Source of the DNA: Flavobacteriaceae bacterium
GTDB taxonomy: Bacteria > Bacteroidota > Bacteroidia > Flavobacteriales > Flavobacteriaceae
Assembly: GCA_013043685.1 (NCBI GenBank)
Contig: JABDNT010000024.1
Coordinates: forward strand, 1 to 64,000
DNA length: 64,000 nucleotides
Direction of reading: 5' to 3'
The notes below the pieces were generated by a model that was given only the letters and a program-made list of their open reading frames with translations, ran no database searches and was not told the origin of the DNA. The first letter of the stretch is position 1; each line of letters opens with the position of its first letter. Position numbers and translations under genes: made by a program. Below are positions 26,498 to 34,482 of this stretch, piece after piece.

Positions 26498-27466
26498 CTA
26501 GCAACAACCTCCGCCATCGTAGTGAAAGGTCGAATCACTAATAAAGATGTCTTCTCTTCCCAGATTTGCCAGGTTGTTGGCCGTTTTGTCGCACACAGCT
26601 ATTGGCTGATTCTTAAGCAATATGTGACCGTTTTGGTCGTCGAGGTATTCTTCTGCTCCGAAATAGATTGCCGCTTTCCCAGTGAAAACACATGGCCCGT
26701 CTTCGGGCATCGGATCTTTAATGGCGGCTACTTCAATAGATTCAATGTATATAAGCTCGTCTGTAGGATAATTTTTCGGATCCAGGATGCGGTATGGTTT
26801 ACGGGCTCGAATCTCTATGGTTCCAAAACCCACATCCGTAAGGGCCTTCACATACTCCTTTATGGGTAAACTACCACTTAAACAAAGTGCTCGAAGCCGA
26901 TCATCATTGCGCAGTGTTTCATTCATGGATTGTTCGCAGGTAGGATCGCTCATCACCAGTCTTCCGTGCGGTTTCAAAACCCGGTACATCTCTTGAATAG
27001 CCTTTCTAAGATCATCTTCTTTAAAAATATTAAACAAGCAGTTCTGAGCGGCGACATCTATACTGTTGTCCGGTACTGGAAGATTCATCGCATCGCCTTT
27101 GCGCAATTCAACAAATTCTTTCTTAAACCAGGGATTCTGTTGTTCTGCTATCCCAAAGTTCTTTCTAGATGCTTCCAACATTTCATCTACCACATCTACC
27201 CCTATAACGCCGCCTTTCTGACGCGAGAAATAAGAAAATTGTAGTAATTCCATTCCACCTCCTACTCCTACATAAAGAATCTTGGGATTGTTGATGAGAT
27301 CTCTTGCATGGACTGTGCTTCCGCAACCGTAATTCATTTCCTGCATGATCTTCGGAATTTTTAATCCCGGTAACTCCCAAATTGGATTGGTAGTGCAGCA
27401 CAATCCAACATCTGGTGATAAAGCAGCATCTTTATAAACGTCGTGGGTGGTTTCTAAATAACTCAT
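26498..27466 (-). CDS. arsM: Arsenite S-adenosylmethionine methyltransferase (arsenosugar type)
   Basis: The 322-residue enzyme has a SAM-binding Rossmann core (ILYVGVGGGMELLQF, about 63-77; DVAAQNCLFNIF, about 137-148). Three cysteines occupy the As(III)-binding positions of ArsM: Cys48 in NYGCGST, Cys143 in QNCLFN and Cys195 in RALCLSG. The YGCGS segment is characteristic of the family. The C-terminus ends in GGGCC, an additional Cys pair that could bind arsenic. It methylates arsenite to mono- and dimethylated forms, the substrate for ArsS. It sits between the purine nucleoside phosphorylase and the DUF547 lipoprotein genes, in the same direction. Confidence 0.9.
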   Translation of the reverse strand: MSYLETTHDVYKDAALSPDVGLCCTTNPIWELPGLKIPKIMQEMNYGCGSTVHARDLINNPKILYVGVGGGMELLQFSYFSRQKGGVIGVDVVDEMLEASRKNFGIAEQQNPWFKKEFVELRKGDAMNLPVPDNSIDVAAQNCLFNIFKEDDLRKAIQEMYRVLKPHGRLVMSDPTCEQSMNETLRNDDRLRALCLSGSLPIKEYVKALTDVGFGTIEIRARKPYRILDPKNYPTDELIYIESIEVAAIKDPMPEDGPCVFTGKAAIYFGAEEYLDDQNGHILLKNQPIAVCDKTANNLANLGREDIFISDSTFHYDGGGCC

Positions 27467-27483
27467 ACGTTCGGTATTCGGGA

Positions 27484-28302
27484 TTAATTCTTTAATTCTT
27501 TAATCAATTCAGTAAATATACTGATCATATCCGGTTCGGCTTTGGCTGCCATAGCCAGTATTTCCGATATTTCCACCGGTTGAAGGTCGTCCGGATCACA
27601 TTCGTCGGTTATTACAGATAAAGCTGACACTGAAAGGCCTAAATGATTGGCGACAATTACTTCAGGTATCGTACTCATTCCTATCGCGTCAGCACCAATA
27701 ATTTTAAGATAACGGTATTCGGCCCTTGTTTCCAACTGCGGGCCTACCACAGCGGCATAAACTCCTTTGTGGAGTGTAATGTTTTTTTCCGAAGCTATTT
27801 TTTCCATTAGCTGGTTCATCTCGGAGTCATAGGGCGCACTCATGTCGATAAAACGTTCGCCAAGCTTTTCAACGCCTTTGAACGCAAGCGGAGACCCGCC
27901 CTGTAAATTGATATGATCATCGATGAGCATGATCTCACCTTTTTTCAGGTTAAGGTTTACAGCACCTGCCGCATTGCTCACTAAAAGCTTTTTGATTCCC
28001 AATTGATGCATTACCCTAACCGGAAAAGTGACATCTTGTAATGAATATCCTTCGTAAACATGAAAACGTCCCTGCATAAGGATTACTTTCTTTTCACTCA
28101 GAGTACCAAATATCAGTCTGCCTGTGTGAAATTCTACCGTCGCAGTTGGGAAATAGGGGATGTGGTTGTAGCTCATTTCGGCTTCTACCGAAACAGATTC
28201 CAGTATTTTTCCGAGTCCGGTTCCTAGTATGATACCCACATCAGGTTCTCCGAATCCACGTCCCTTTAAAAATGATACTGCTTCTTCAATTTGTTTGATC
28301 AT
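27484..28302 (-). CDS. Purine nucleoside phosphorylase
   Basis: A 272-residue trimeric-type PNP with GIILGTGLGKILESV, QGRFHVYEGYS, LLVSNAAGAVN and LETRAEYRYL (Glu191). The purine-specificity position after SVIT is Asp233 (ITDECDPD) where mammalian PNP has Asn; Asp at this site favours 6-aminopurines such as adenine in studied relatives and in MTA phosphorylases. That fits removal of adenine from the 5'-deoxy-5'-dimethylarsinoyl-adenosine made by ArsS, giving an arsenic-bearing ribose 1-phosphate. It lies between the TIGR04282 gene (2 bases away) and arsM. A housekeeping purine-salvage role is not excluded, since other Bacteroidota PNPs may share this residue. Confidence 0.88.
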   Translation of the reverse strand: MIKQIEEAVSFLKGRGFGEPDVGIILGTGLGKILESVSVEAEMSYNHIPYFPTATVEFHTGRLIFGTLSEKKVILMQGRFHVYEGYSLQDVTFPVRVMHQLGIKKLLVSNAAGAVNLNLKKGEIMLIDDHINLQGGSPLAFKGVEKLGERFIDMSAPYDSEMNQLMEKIASEKNITLHKGVYAAVVGPQLETRAEYRYLKIIGADAIGMSTIPEVIVANHLGLSVSALSVITDECDPDDLQPVEISEILAMAAKAEPDMISIFTELIKELKN

Positions 28303-28304
28303 AG

Positions 28305-28925
28305 TTATTTTGATTCATTCGAATTATTGAGGAAGTGTTCGAAGGCATCAATACCAATTATATCTTCTAATCGATCAACATCGTTTTTTACCTCCAACAT
28401 TTTTAGATTATAGCTATTCAAATCTTTGAGTGTATCTGCTAAAACCGTTTCTGTACCCCATGATTTTGATTCGAATAAATCTGAATTCAAAACGTTCATT
28501 CCCAATAAATAATAGCCACCATCTGCGGCTGGGCCAATAACATAATCATTATCATTCAGAGATTTGAAGGCCATTTCTAAGTCTTGTGGTGTTAAGTCCA
28601 ACATATCGCTGCCTATAATAATAATATTTTCGAAACCATCTCGAAACCCTTCTTGAAAGGCTTTTTTCATTCTCATCCCCAGATCGGCACCAGACTGCAT
28701 TTTTTTTACATAGTTAGTCCGATCCCAGATGTCATTTTCATGGATGCATTCCGAATAATAAACATATTTTGCACAAGGCAGGTCTTTTGTGATATTATGA
28801 GTATGTGCTACCAGGAACTTATAGATTTCAAGAGCAGCTTTATCACCTACCCCTTTTGCCAGGCGTGTTTTTACTTTGCCCAGTTCAGGATTTCTGGTAA
28901 AGATTAAGAGAAGATTTTTATTCAT
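28305..28925 (-). CDS. TIGR04282 / DUF2064-type arsenosugar enzyme (nucleotidyltransferase-like GT-A fold)
   Basis: With the start at 28925 the protein has 206 residues and begins MNKNLLLIFTRNPELGKVKT; an alternative ATG lies at 28937. The NPxxGxxKTRL loop matches the nucleotide-binding loop of pyrophosphorylases (CofC/MobA-like fold), and IIIGSDMLDLTPQDL and IGPAADGGYYLLGM follow, as in DUF2064. These are usually annotated as arsenosugar glycosyltransferases, but the fold and the preceding phosphorolytic step suggest it may activate the arsenic-bearing ribose 1-phosphate to a nucleotide sugar. The start overlaps the rhodanese stop by 8 bp, so the two are coupled. Confidence 0.8.
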   Translation of the reverse strand: MNKNLLLIFTRNPELGKVKTRLAKGVGDKAALEIYKFLVAHTHNITKDLPCAKYVYYSECIHENDIWDRTNYVKKMQSGADLGMRMKKAFQEGFRDGFENIIIIGSDMLDLTPQDLEMAFKSLNDNDYVIGPAADGGYYLLGMNVLNSDLFESKSWGTETVLADTLKDLNSYNLKMLEVKNDVDRLEDIIGIDAFEHFLNNSNESK

Positions 28926-29421
28926 ATACTTTTTCACCCTTTAACAACCATTTACCCCAGGCTTTGGAATACGGATGAACTTTTTCAGTCTCTATTCCTT
29001 CTGAATCCAATACGGGATAATCCTTGTTCTTCCATTCAAATATACCACCGTACAGGTTTCTAACATTGCTGTAGCCGGATTTCTTTAATTTTTCACCAAT
29101 TTCTTCCGATCGTATTCCCAGGGAACAATAGACAACGATCAGACTGTCGGTAGGAGGGATTACTTTCATCAGCTCTTCAGAGGAAAAGTCGGAAAAACCA
29201 ACATAATGTGCGCCTTCTATTTTACTTATTTCATATTCTGAATGCTCTCTGGCATCGAGAATGATAACTTTTTCATGGATTTGTGTCATTCTCAGTTCTT
29301 CTACAGAGATGTAAGGAATCGACCTGGTGTTATAGATATTCAGGAGATCGTGAAGTGACTCCTGTGCATAGCCCTGGAAGCCTAACAAAAAAAGTAAAAT
29401 ATTGAGAAATCGTAACTTCAT
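28918..29421 (-). CDS. Exported rhodanese-like protein
   Basis: A 167-residue protein with a signal peptide (MKLRFLNILLFLLGFQGYAQ) and a single rhodanese domain (about 38-150). The active-site loop is VVYCSLGIRSEE with Cys99, the usual first residue of the CX4R loop, and ILDAREHSEYEISKIEGAH is the family signature. The signal peptide places it in the periplasm, away from the cytosolic methyltransferases, so a role in thiol or thioarsenic chemistry outside the cytoplasm is possible. It sits between ArsS and the TIGR04282 gene in the arsenosugar operon, a position this domain often occupies there. Confidence 0.87.
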   Translation of the reverse strand: MKLRFLNILLFLLGFQGYAQESLHDLLNIYNTRSIPYISVEELRMTQIHEKVIILDAREHSEYEISKIEGAHYVGFSDFSSEELMKVIPPTDSLIVVYCSLGIRSEEIGEKLKKSGYSNVRNLYGGIFEWKNKDYPVLDSEGIETEKVHPYSKAWGKWLLKGEKVYE

Positions 29422-29445
29422 TTTGTAAAATAATAACTTCTCAGA

Positions 29446-30510
29446 TTAAGTGACACTTCCCTGACAACTGCTTCCTGCGCCAGCAGTACAACCGAAACAG
29501 TGCTGCGAAATAACAATATTTCTGTTATTCAGTAAAGATTCATTATAATCTTTTATGTGTTGAATTTTATTGTCCACCTTTAATTCAAGCATCTGGTTGA
29601 AATCACAGTCGTATAGCCAGCCATCCCAACTCACGGAAATAGTATTTGTGCACATCACATTTGCCACGGCGGAAGGATTGTAGGCATCCACGAGTTGATA
29701 CATATAATCTTCATAGTTATCGGAGGCAATTAAATAATCGAGAAACCTGGAAATGGGCAGGTTGGTTATCGCGAACAGGTTATGAAACTGAATACCAAAA
29801 TCTTCCATCAAAGCTTTCTTGAAATCTTTTTCCATACTTGCCTGATCGCCTGGCAGAAAAGCGCCACTCGGATTATAAACCAGGTCCAGCCTAAGATCGG
29901 AGTCCGGCAAACCATAGCCCACATCATTTAACATTTTGAGCGCTTCTATGGAAGCGTCGAATACGCCGTCACCCCTCTGTTTGTCGGTTTTACCCTTTGT
30001 CCAGTGAGGCATGGAACTAACTACATGAACGTTGTGTTCCTTAAAAAACCGGGGGAGGTCATGATATTTCTTGTTAGCTCGGATAATTGTGAGGTTGCTA
30101 CGTACAATAAAATCTTGAATTCCAGCTTTACTTGCTTCATCTACGAATCTTCGGAAATTCGGATTCATTTCAGGCGCACCACCAGTTAGATCCAGTGTAT
30201 GAGCACCTGTGTTACGGATTACCTCCAGGCATTGCTCCATGGTTTCCCACGTCATGATCTCTTTTCGATCAGGACCAGCGTCTACATGGCAGTGCTCGCA
30301 TACCTGGTTGCACATATATCCCACATTAATTTGAAGGACTTCCAATTTCTTTGGCCGAAGTGGAAATTGGCCAGTCTCGGTTATTTTCTCTGCAAAAGTG
30401 GGGAGTTCCCCATCACGGAAAATCCCATTAGACAAGATTTCAAGCTGCCTGTTGGCCTGCGCCAGTTCACTATGGCGTTTATGTAGGGATTGGGTTTTGA
30501 TCTTAGTCAT
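29446..30510 (-). CDS. arsS: Arsenosugar radical SAM protein ArsS
   Basis: A 354-residue radical SAM enzyme. The 4Fe-4S site is the CxxxCxxC motif at Cys67, Cys71 and Cys74 (GYMCNQVCEHCHVDAGP), followed by LDLTGGAPEMNPNF. Further cysteines near the C-terminus (Cys338, Cys341, Cys349 in HCFGCTAGAGSSCQG) and MCTNT with YDCDFNQ suggest an auxiliary cluster or substrate site. ArsS in cyanobacteria adds a 5'-deoxyadenosyl radical to dimethylarsinite to give dimethylarsinoyl-adenosine, the arsenosugar precursor. The neighbouring genes provide the methylated arsenic (ArsM) and the later steps. Confidence 0.9.
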   Translation of the reverse strand: MTKIKTQSLHKRHSELAQANRQLEILSNGIFRDGELPTFAEKITETGQFPLRPKKLEVLQINVGYMCNQVCEHCHVDAGPDRKEIMTWETMEQCLEVIRNTGAHTLDLTGGAPEMNPNFRRFVDEASKAGIQDFIVRSNLTIIRANKKYHDLPRFFKEHNVHVVSSMPHWTKGKTDKQRGDGVFDASIEALKMLNDVGYGLPDSDLRLDLVYNPSGAFLPGDQASMEKDFKKALMEDFGIQFHNLFAITNLPISRFLDYLIASDNYEDYMYQLVDAYNPSAVANVMCTNTISVSWDGWLYDCDFNQMLELKVDNKIQHIKDYNESLLNNRNIVISQHCFGCTAGAGSSCQGSVT

Positions 30511-30522
30511 AGCAATTTTTCG

Positions 30523-30852
30523 TTAGCCATCAAGTTTGTTCACTTTGTTCATCATCATGACGCCATGAACCAGTGTGGCACCACTTCTTATCGCTGCGCC
30601 AACATGGATAGCTTCCATCATTTCTTCTTTTGTTACGCCACGCTGAAGAGAGTCCTTGGTATACGCATCAATACAATAAGGGCATTGCTCCGTATGAGAT
30701 ACGGCCAGTGCTATTAAAGATTTTTCTCTGGCGGTTAAGGCGCCGTCCTCGAATACTTTTCCATAATAATCGAAATATTTCGTGCCTAGCTCTTCACTCC
30801 ATTCGGTGATATCACCAAACTTGCGCAAGTCTTTGGGATCGTAATACGACAT
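30523..30852 (-). CDS. Arsenosugar-associated peroxidase-like protein (AhpD/CMD family)
   Basis: A 109-residue carboxymuconolactone decarboxylase/AhpD-like protein with the redox pair Cys57-x-x-Cys60 (HTEQCPYCIDAYTKDSL). It opens the operon, 12 bases before arsS. Its small size and CxxC motif match the 'arsenosugar biosynthesis-associated peroxidase-like' family. A thiol-disulfide or hydroperoxide role in handling As(III)/As(V) redox states is likely but not shown. A 7-bp hairpin lies in the leader upstream. Confidence 0.85.
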   Translation of the reverse strand: MSYYDPKDLRKFGDITEWSEELGTKYFDYYGKVFEDGALTAREKSLIALAVSHTEQCPYCIDAYTKDSLQRGVTKEEMMEAIHVGAAIRSGATLVHGVMMMNKVNKLDG

Positions 30853-30866
30853 ATATTTTTTATTAT

Positions 30867-30889
30867 AAAACCGGATTTAGATCGGTTTT
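30867..30889 (-). promoter_or_regulatory. Leader hairpin upstream of the arsenosugar operon
   Basis: Arms AAAACCG (30867-30873) and CGGTTTT (30883-30889) with a 9-base AT-rich loop form a hairpin 15 bases before the first start codon, downstream of a weak -7 box (TATATTTA). It may be a stability or regulatory element. Confidence 0.4.
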
Positions 30890-30995
30890 CTTGATGTTCG
30901 TAAATATAGCGAAGTAGTCTAATATTTATAGAAAAGCTTACGAAACTTTTTCAATTCAACTATAATTGCTTTTTATAATGAAATTACAGAGCCGA

Positions 30996-31748
30996 TTAAT
31001 CGAAACTGTATGTCAATCCGGTACTGAAATCGTACTGAGAATTTGGGATACCAACAGCCGGGAAAGTGTCATATGTAAAAGTATATGAGGTTTTCAGGGC
31101 AAAATTTTTAAACAAGCCTACAAGTAGCGAACTCTGACTTGATATTCGATAATCGTTAAACTTATCGATTCGCGGTTGATAATAGGTGGTACTAATGATA
31201 GTGATATGTTCGGTGGGATACATGCTGAAAGACAAATAGGTACTTCCGCGAAAATCCTTTTGAGTCGGTGTAACACCATCGGTCACTTTCTCATGTTCAT
31301 ACATCACAAGGGTTCCAAGGTAGAACTTATACTTTTCAGATTGAGTTAATTTAAATCTCGGGCCTGTTCCCACTAATCCTCTGAAATCGATTAGATTAAT
31401 TTTATTGTACTGACCCTGTAAAAATATCTCCCAGGCAATTCGCGGATGAAACCGATAGTTGTATCGAATGTGTGAAATAAGGCTGTTATCAAAATCCTGG
31501 CCTTCTATCTTCTGAAATGCCACTTCATTCTTAAAGAGGATAAGGTGGTCTTTCATCTTATACTGAATGTGGATATCACTGCTAATCGTAACAAAATCGT
31601 TTACATTACGCTTCAGGGCTATAGAAGCGCTTAATGATCCGGAATAACCCGATGTATCAGTCACTTTTCTCAGTGATTCGGCATTTAGAATCTGGGATGA
31701 TACGGTTGTGGAAATTAAAAGTAGAAATACGAGGAATACGTGACGCAT
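30996..31748 (-). CDS. DUF481-type outer membrane beta-barrel protein
   Basis: A 250-residue protein with a signal peptide (MRHVFLVFLLLISTTVSSQ) and strongly alternating aromatic/polar segments throughout (SLSASIALKRNVNDFVTIS, GLVGTGPRFKLTQSEKYKFY, NFALKTSYTFTYDTFP), as in DUF481 salt-stress-type or small porin-like barrels. It ends TYSFD, an aromatic near the terminus. Nothing points to a substrate. It is divergent from the sodium/solute symporter gene and 143 bases upstream of the arsenosugar operon in the same direction, so cotranscription is possible but not evident. Confidence 0.75.
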   Translation of the reverse strand: MRHVFLVFLLLISTTVSSQILNAESLRKVTDTSGYSGSLSASIALKRNVNDFVTISSDIHIQYKMKDHLILFKNEVAFQKIEGQDFDNSLISHIRYNYRFHPRIAWEIFLQGQYNKINLIDFRGLVGTGPRFKLTQSEKYKFYLGTLVMYEHEKVTDGVTPTQKDFRGSTYLSFSMYPTEHITIISTTYYQPRIDKFNDYRISSQSSLLVGLFKNFALKTSYTFTYDTFPAVGIPNSQYDFSTGLTYSFD

Positions 31749-31861
31749 ATCGCTTTTTGGTTGGTTAGTGTTATAAAAATAATCAAATCCTGAAAACGAA
31801 TGAGAGACAAAATAATTATTTCCTACTTTTAAGAACTTAAATTCAAACCAATCATCATTCT

Positions 31862-33532
31862 ATGGGTACTCTTGAAATTTTAGATTATGTTGTTATTGGA
31901 GGCTATTTTGTCCTCGTTTTTGCAATTGCCTGGTATGTGACCACTAAGGAAAAAAGTGGGGAAAACTCGGCTAATTATTTCTTAGGAGGACGAAACCTGG
32001 GATGGTTTGCAATAGGTGCATCCCTTTTTGCCAGTAACATTGGATCCGAGCATTTGATCGGACTATCCGGTGCAGGGGCGCGTGGTGCTTTTCCTGAAGC
32101 TCAGTTCGAGATACTAGCCGCACTTATCCTGTTATTATTAGGATGGGTATTCGTGCCATTTTATATTAAAAGTGGGGTATTTACGATGCCCGAATTCCTT
32201 GAGAGACGCTATAACAAGGGCTCGAGGACCTATTTATCGCTTATTTCAATTATTTCATATGTACTGACCAAGATATCTTTCACCATTTTTGCCGGGGCGC
32301 TTGTCTTTGAAGTCCTACTGGGCATACCTTTTTGGACTGGAGCGATCATTACGGTCGTGGCCACAGGTATCTATACTGTGTTCGGAGGGCTTAAAGCAGT
32401 TATCTATACCGATATGGTGCAGTCCATAATATTCATACTTGGTGGTATTTGTGCTACGTACTTCGGACTTGAAGCCATTGGTGGCTGGGACAATGTATTG
32501 CAGGCCATTCAGGACAATGCACCTGAACCTGATACCTTTATGAGCCTATGGCGCAATAAGGAATATCCATGGACGGGGGTATTGCTGGGGGCACCTATCT
32601 TAGGTGTTTGGTATTGGTGTACCGACCAGTTTATTGTGCAAAGAGTGCTATCGGCTAAGAACATAAAAGTGGCAAAGCAGGGTACTATTTTTGGTGGTTT
32701 CCTCAAATTGTTACCACTTTTTATCTTCGTGGTACCAGGTATTATCGCGTACGCACTTTCTGTCACTGAATTCCCCGATCTATTTACTATAACCAACCCG
32801 ATCACGGGAGAGACCAAGACCACAACAGATGCAGCTTTGCCTGCATTAATCCTTCATGTAATGCCTATTGGTATTAAAGGCCTGGTAGTAGCCGGATTCC
32901 TGGCGGCATTAATGAGTTCGCTGTCCAGTGTATTCAATAGTACATCTACTTTGTTTACGTTCGACTTCTACAAGGAGTGGAGGCCCAAGGCTTCGGAAAG
33001 GGAATTGGTTAACATTGGTAGGTTAGCTACTGTAATTCTTGTTATAGTGGGATTAGCATGGATCCCGTTCATGCAGAAATTAACTGAAGGCGGAGGGATA
33101 TACAAGTATCTGCAGAGTGTGCAAGCATATATATCTCCACCAATCGCCGCCGCCTTCCTACTTGGTATTTTTTATAAGAAAATCAATGGTAGGGGAGCAC
33201 TGACTGCATTATGGGTTGGTTTCGTGCTGGGCATAGGACGCCTTGTATTGGAATTTATGAGCCAGGAAGGTGGATTAGTCCTATCGGATTCTTCACTGCT
33301 TGGAACTCTGGTAACAATGAACTTCCTGCATTATGCGATCTTCCTCTTTGTAATTAGTATTTGTGTTATGGTGCTGGTAAGTTTAGCGACACAGTCTACA
33401 TCCAAAGAACTGGATCCGGCCCTCACCTACGATTACGGCGAGCGCAAGGCAACCATGTTCAGAACCAAAGAATTTGTCCTTACCATGATCATCATAGTTT
33501 GTGTATTGATCCTTTGGTATGTATTTAGATAA
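31862..33532 (+). CDS. SSS-family sodium/sugar symporter (SGLT-like)
   Basis: A 556-residue membrane protein with about 14 helices. The family signature NYFLGGRNLGWFAIGASLFASN is followed by GSEHLIGLSGAGARGA, the SGLT-type N-terminal sodium/sugar site, and GLKAVIYTDMVQSIIF further on. It imports a sugar with sodium through the inner membrane. It faces the fructokinase-trehalase-MFS genes across a 4-base convergent gap, suggesting it serves the same sugars, although it has its own direction and promoter region. Confidence 0.88.
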   Translation: MGTLEILDYVVIGGYFVLVFAIAWYVTTKEKSGENSANYFLGGRNLGWFAIGASLFASNIGSEHLIGLSGAGARGAFPEAQFEILAALILLLLGWVFVPFYIKSGVFTMPEFLERRYNKGSRTYLSLISIISYVLTKISFTIFAGALVFEVLLGIPFWTGAIITVVATGIYTVFGGLKAVIYTDMVQSIIFILGGICATYFGLEAIGGWDNVLQAIQDNAPEPDTFMSLWRNKEYPWTGVLLGAPILGVWYWCTDQFIVQRVLSAKNIKVAKQGTIFGGFLKLLPLFIFVVPGIIAYALSVTEFPDLFTITNPITGETKTTTDAALPALILHVMPIGIKGLVVAGFLAALMSSLSSVFNSTSTLFTFDFYKEWRPKASERELVNIGRLATVILVIVGLAWIPFMQKLTEGGGIYKYLQSVQAYISPPIAAAFLLGIFYKKINGRGALTALWVGFVLGIGRLVLEFMSQEGGLVLSDSSLLGTLVTMNFLHYAIFLFVISICVMVLVSLATQSTSKELDPALTYDYGERKATMFRTKEFVLTMIIIVCVLILWYVFR

Positions 33533-33536
33533 GAAT

Positions 33537-34475
33537 TTAAATATTCAGCACATCTGAGATCACATCTGCAAAATCCGGGATACGCCCAACATTTTGCAAT
33601 TTGATAGCGGCCATTTGCAGGGCGGCCTCCATACATTTTTGTTTAGATCTTCCTTTTAACCAGGCAAACAAGAAACCGGACCAAAATGCATCTCCGGCCC
33701 CTGTGGCATCCATGATCTTTTCTACTTTAAGCGCAGAAAGTTCCAGGACCTGACTCCCTTTTTCACTGAGTTTTGCACCTTTCTTACCTAATGTGAGGCA
33801 TATGGTATCAACACCCAAGCCATGAAGGTATTCGAAAATCTGGTCGTGATTCATACCTTTTCCGAAGAGCCTGTCGACATCGTCCTGGCTCACCTTCACA
33901 ATAGGTTTGAGACCGCAGTATTCGGTTATGGTTCGCTTCGCTTCCTCTGTATCAGGCCAGATCTTTTCGGAATAATTAATGTCGATACTCAACTGGCAAC
34001 CTATTTCAGCGGCTTTATGTGCTCCCTTTAATATTGAACTCCTGGCGGGTTCCTTACTCAATGCGAAGCAGGAGGTATGAAATATTTTAGCCGATTTTAA
34101 TTTTTCTTCCGAAATCTGTTCAGAAAGAATTTCTGAATCAGCACCACGCAGGGCGACAAATTCAGGCGTACCTGTTGTTCTTGAAACAAATATCACCGTG
34201 GTAGGTTTGGACTTTGAACGGCGCACTAGTGAGATTTGCACTTTATTTTCTGTGAAGTGTTTAAGTATATATTCGCCAAATCCATCGTTTCCGATCGTAG
34301 CAACCATTTCTACGTTCAAACCCAGGCGTGCCATATTCATGGCCACATTGGTAGGCGAGCCACCTAAAAACCGGTGATAGTCTTTAATTCTACTTATCGG
34401 ATGTTCGGGTTGGGTCCCGATAAAATCAATAAGTGTTTCACCAACGCAGATTATATCTGTTGTCTTTTCACCCAT
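33537..34475 (-). CDS. PfkB-family sugar kinase (fructokinase-like)
   Basis: The 312-residue kinase begins with MGEKTTDIICVGETLIDFIG at the ATG at 34475; a longer frame from 34514 would overlap the trehalase stop. Ribokinase-family motifs are present: RFLGGSPTNVAMNMARLG near the N-terminus, and DATGAGDAFWSGFLFAW (catalytic Asp, ATP anion hole) near the C-terminus. The most likely substrate is fructose, released from sucrose by the GH100-like enzyme, with which it shares the locus. Other sugars such as 2-keto-3-deoxygluconate are possible. Confidence 0.85.
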   Translation of the reverse strand: MGEKTTDIICVGETLIDFIGTQPEHPISRIKDYHRFLGGSPTNVAMNMARLGLNVEMVATIGNDGFGEYILKHFTENKVQISLVRRSKSKPTTVIFVSRTTGTPEFVALRGADSEILSEQISEEKLKSAKIFHTSCFALSKEPARSSILKGAHKAAEIGCQLSIDINYSEKIWPDTEEAKRTITEYCGLKPIVKVSQDDVDRLFGKGMNHDQIFEYLHGLGVDTICLTLGKKGAKLSEKGSQVLELSALKVEKIMDATGAGDAFWSGFLFAWLKGRSKQKCMEAALQMAAIKLQNVGRIPDFADVISDVLNI

Positions 34476-34482
34476 GTATTTT

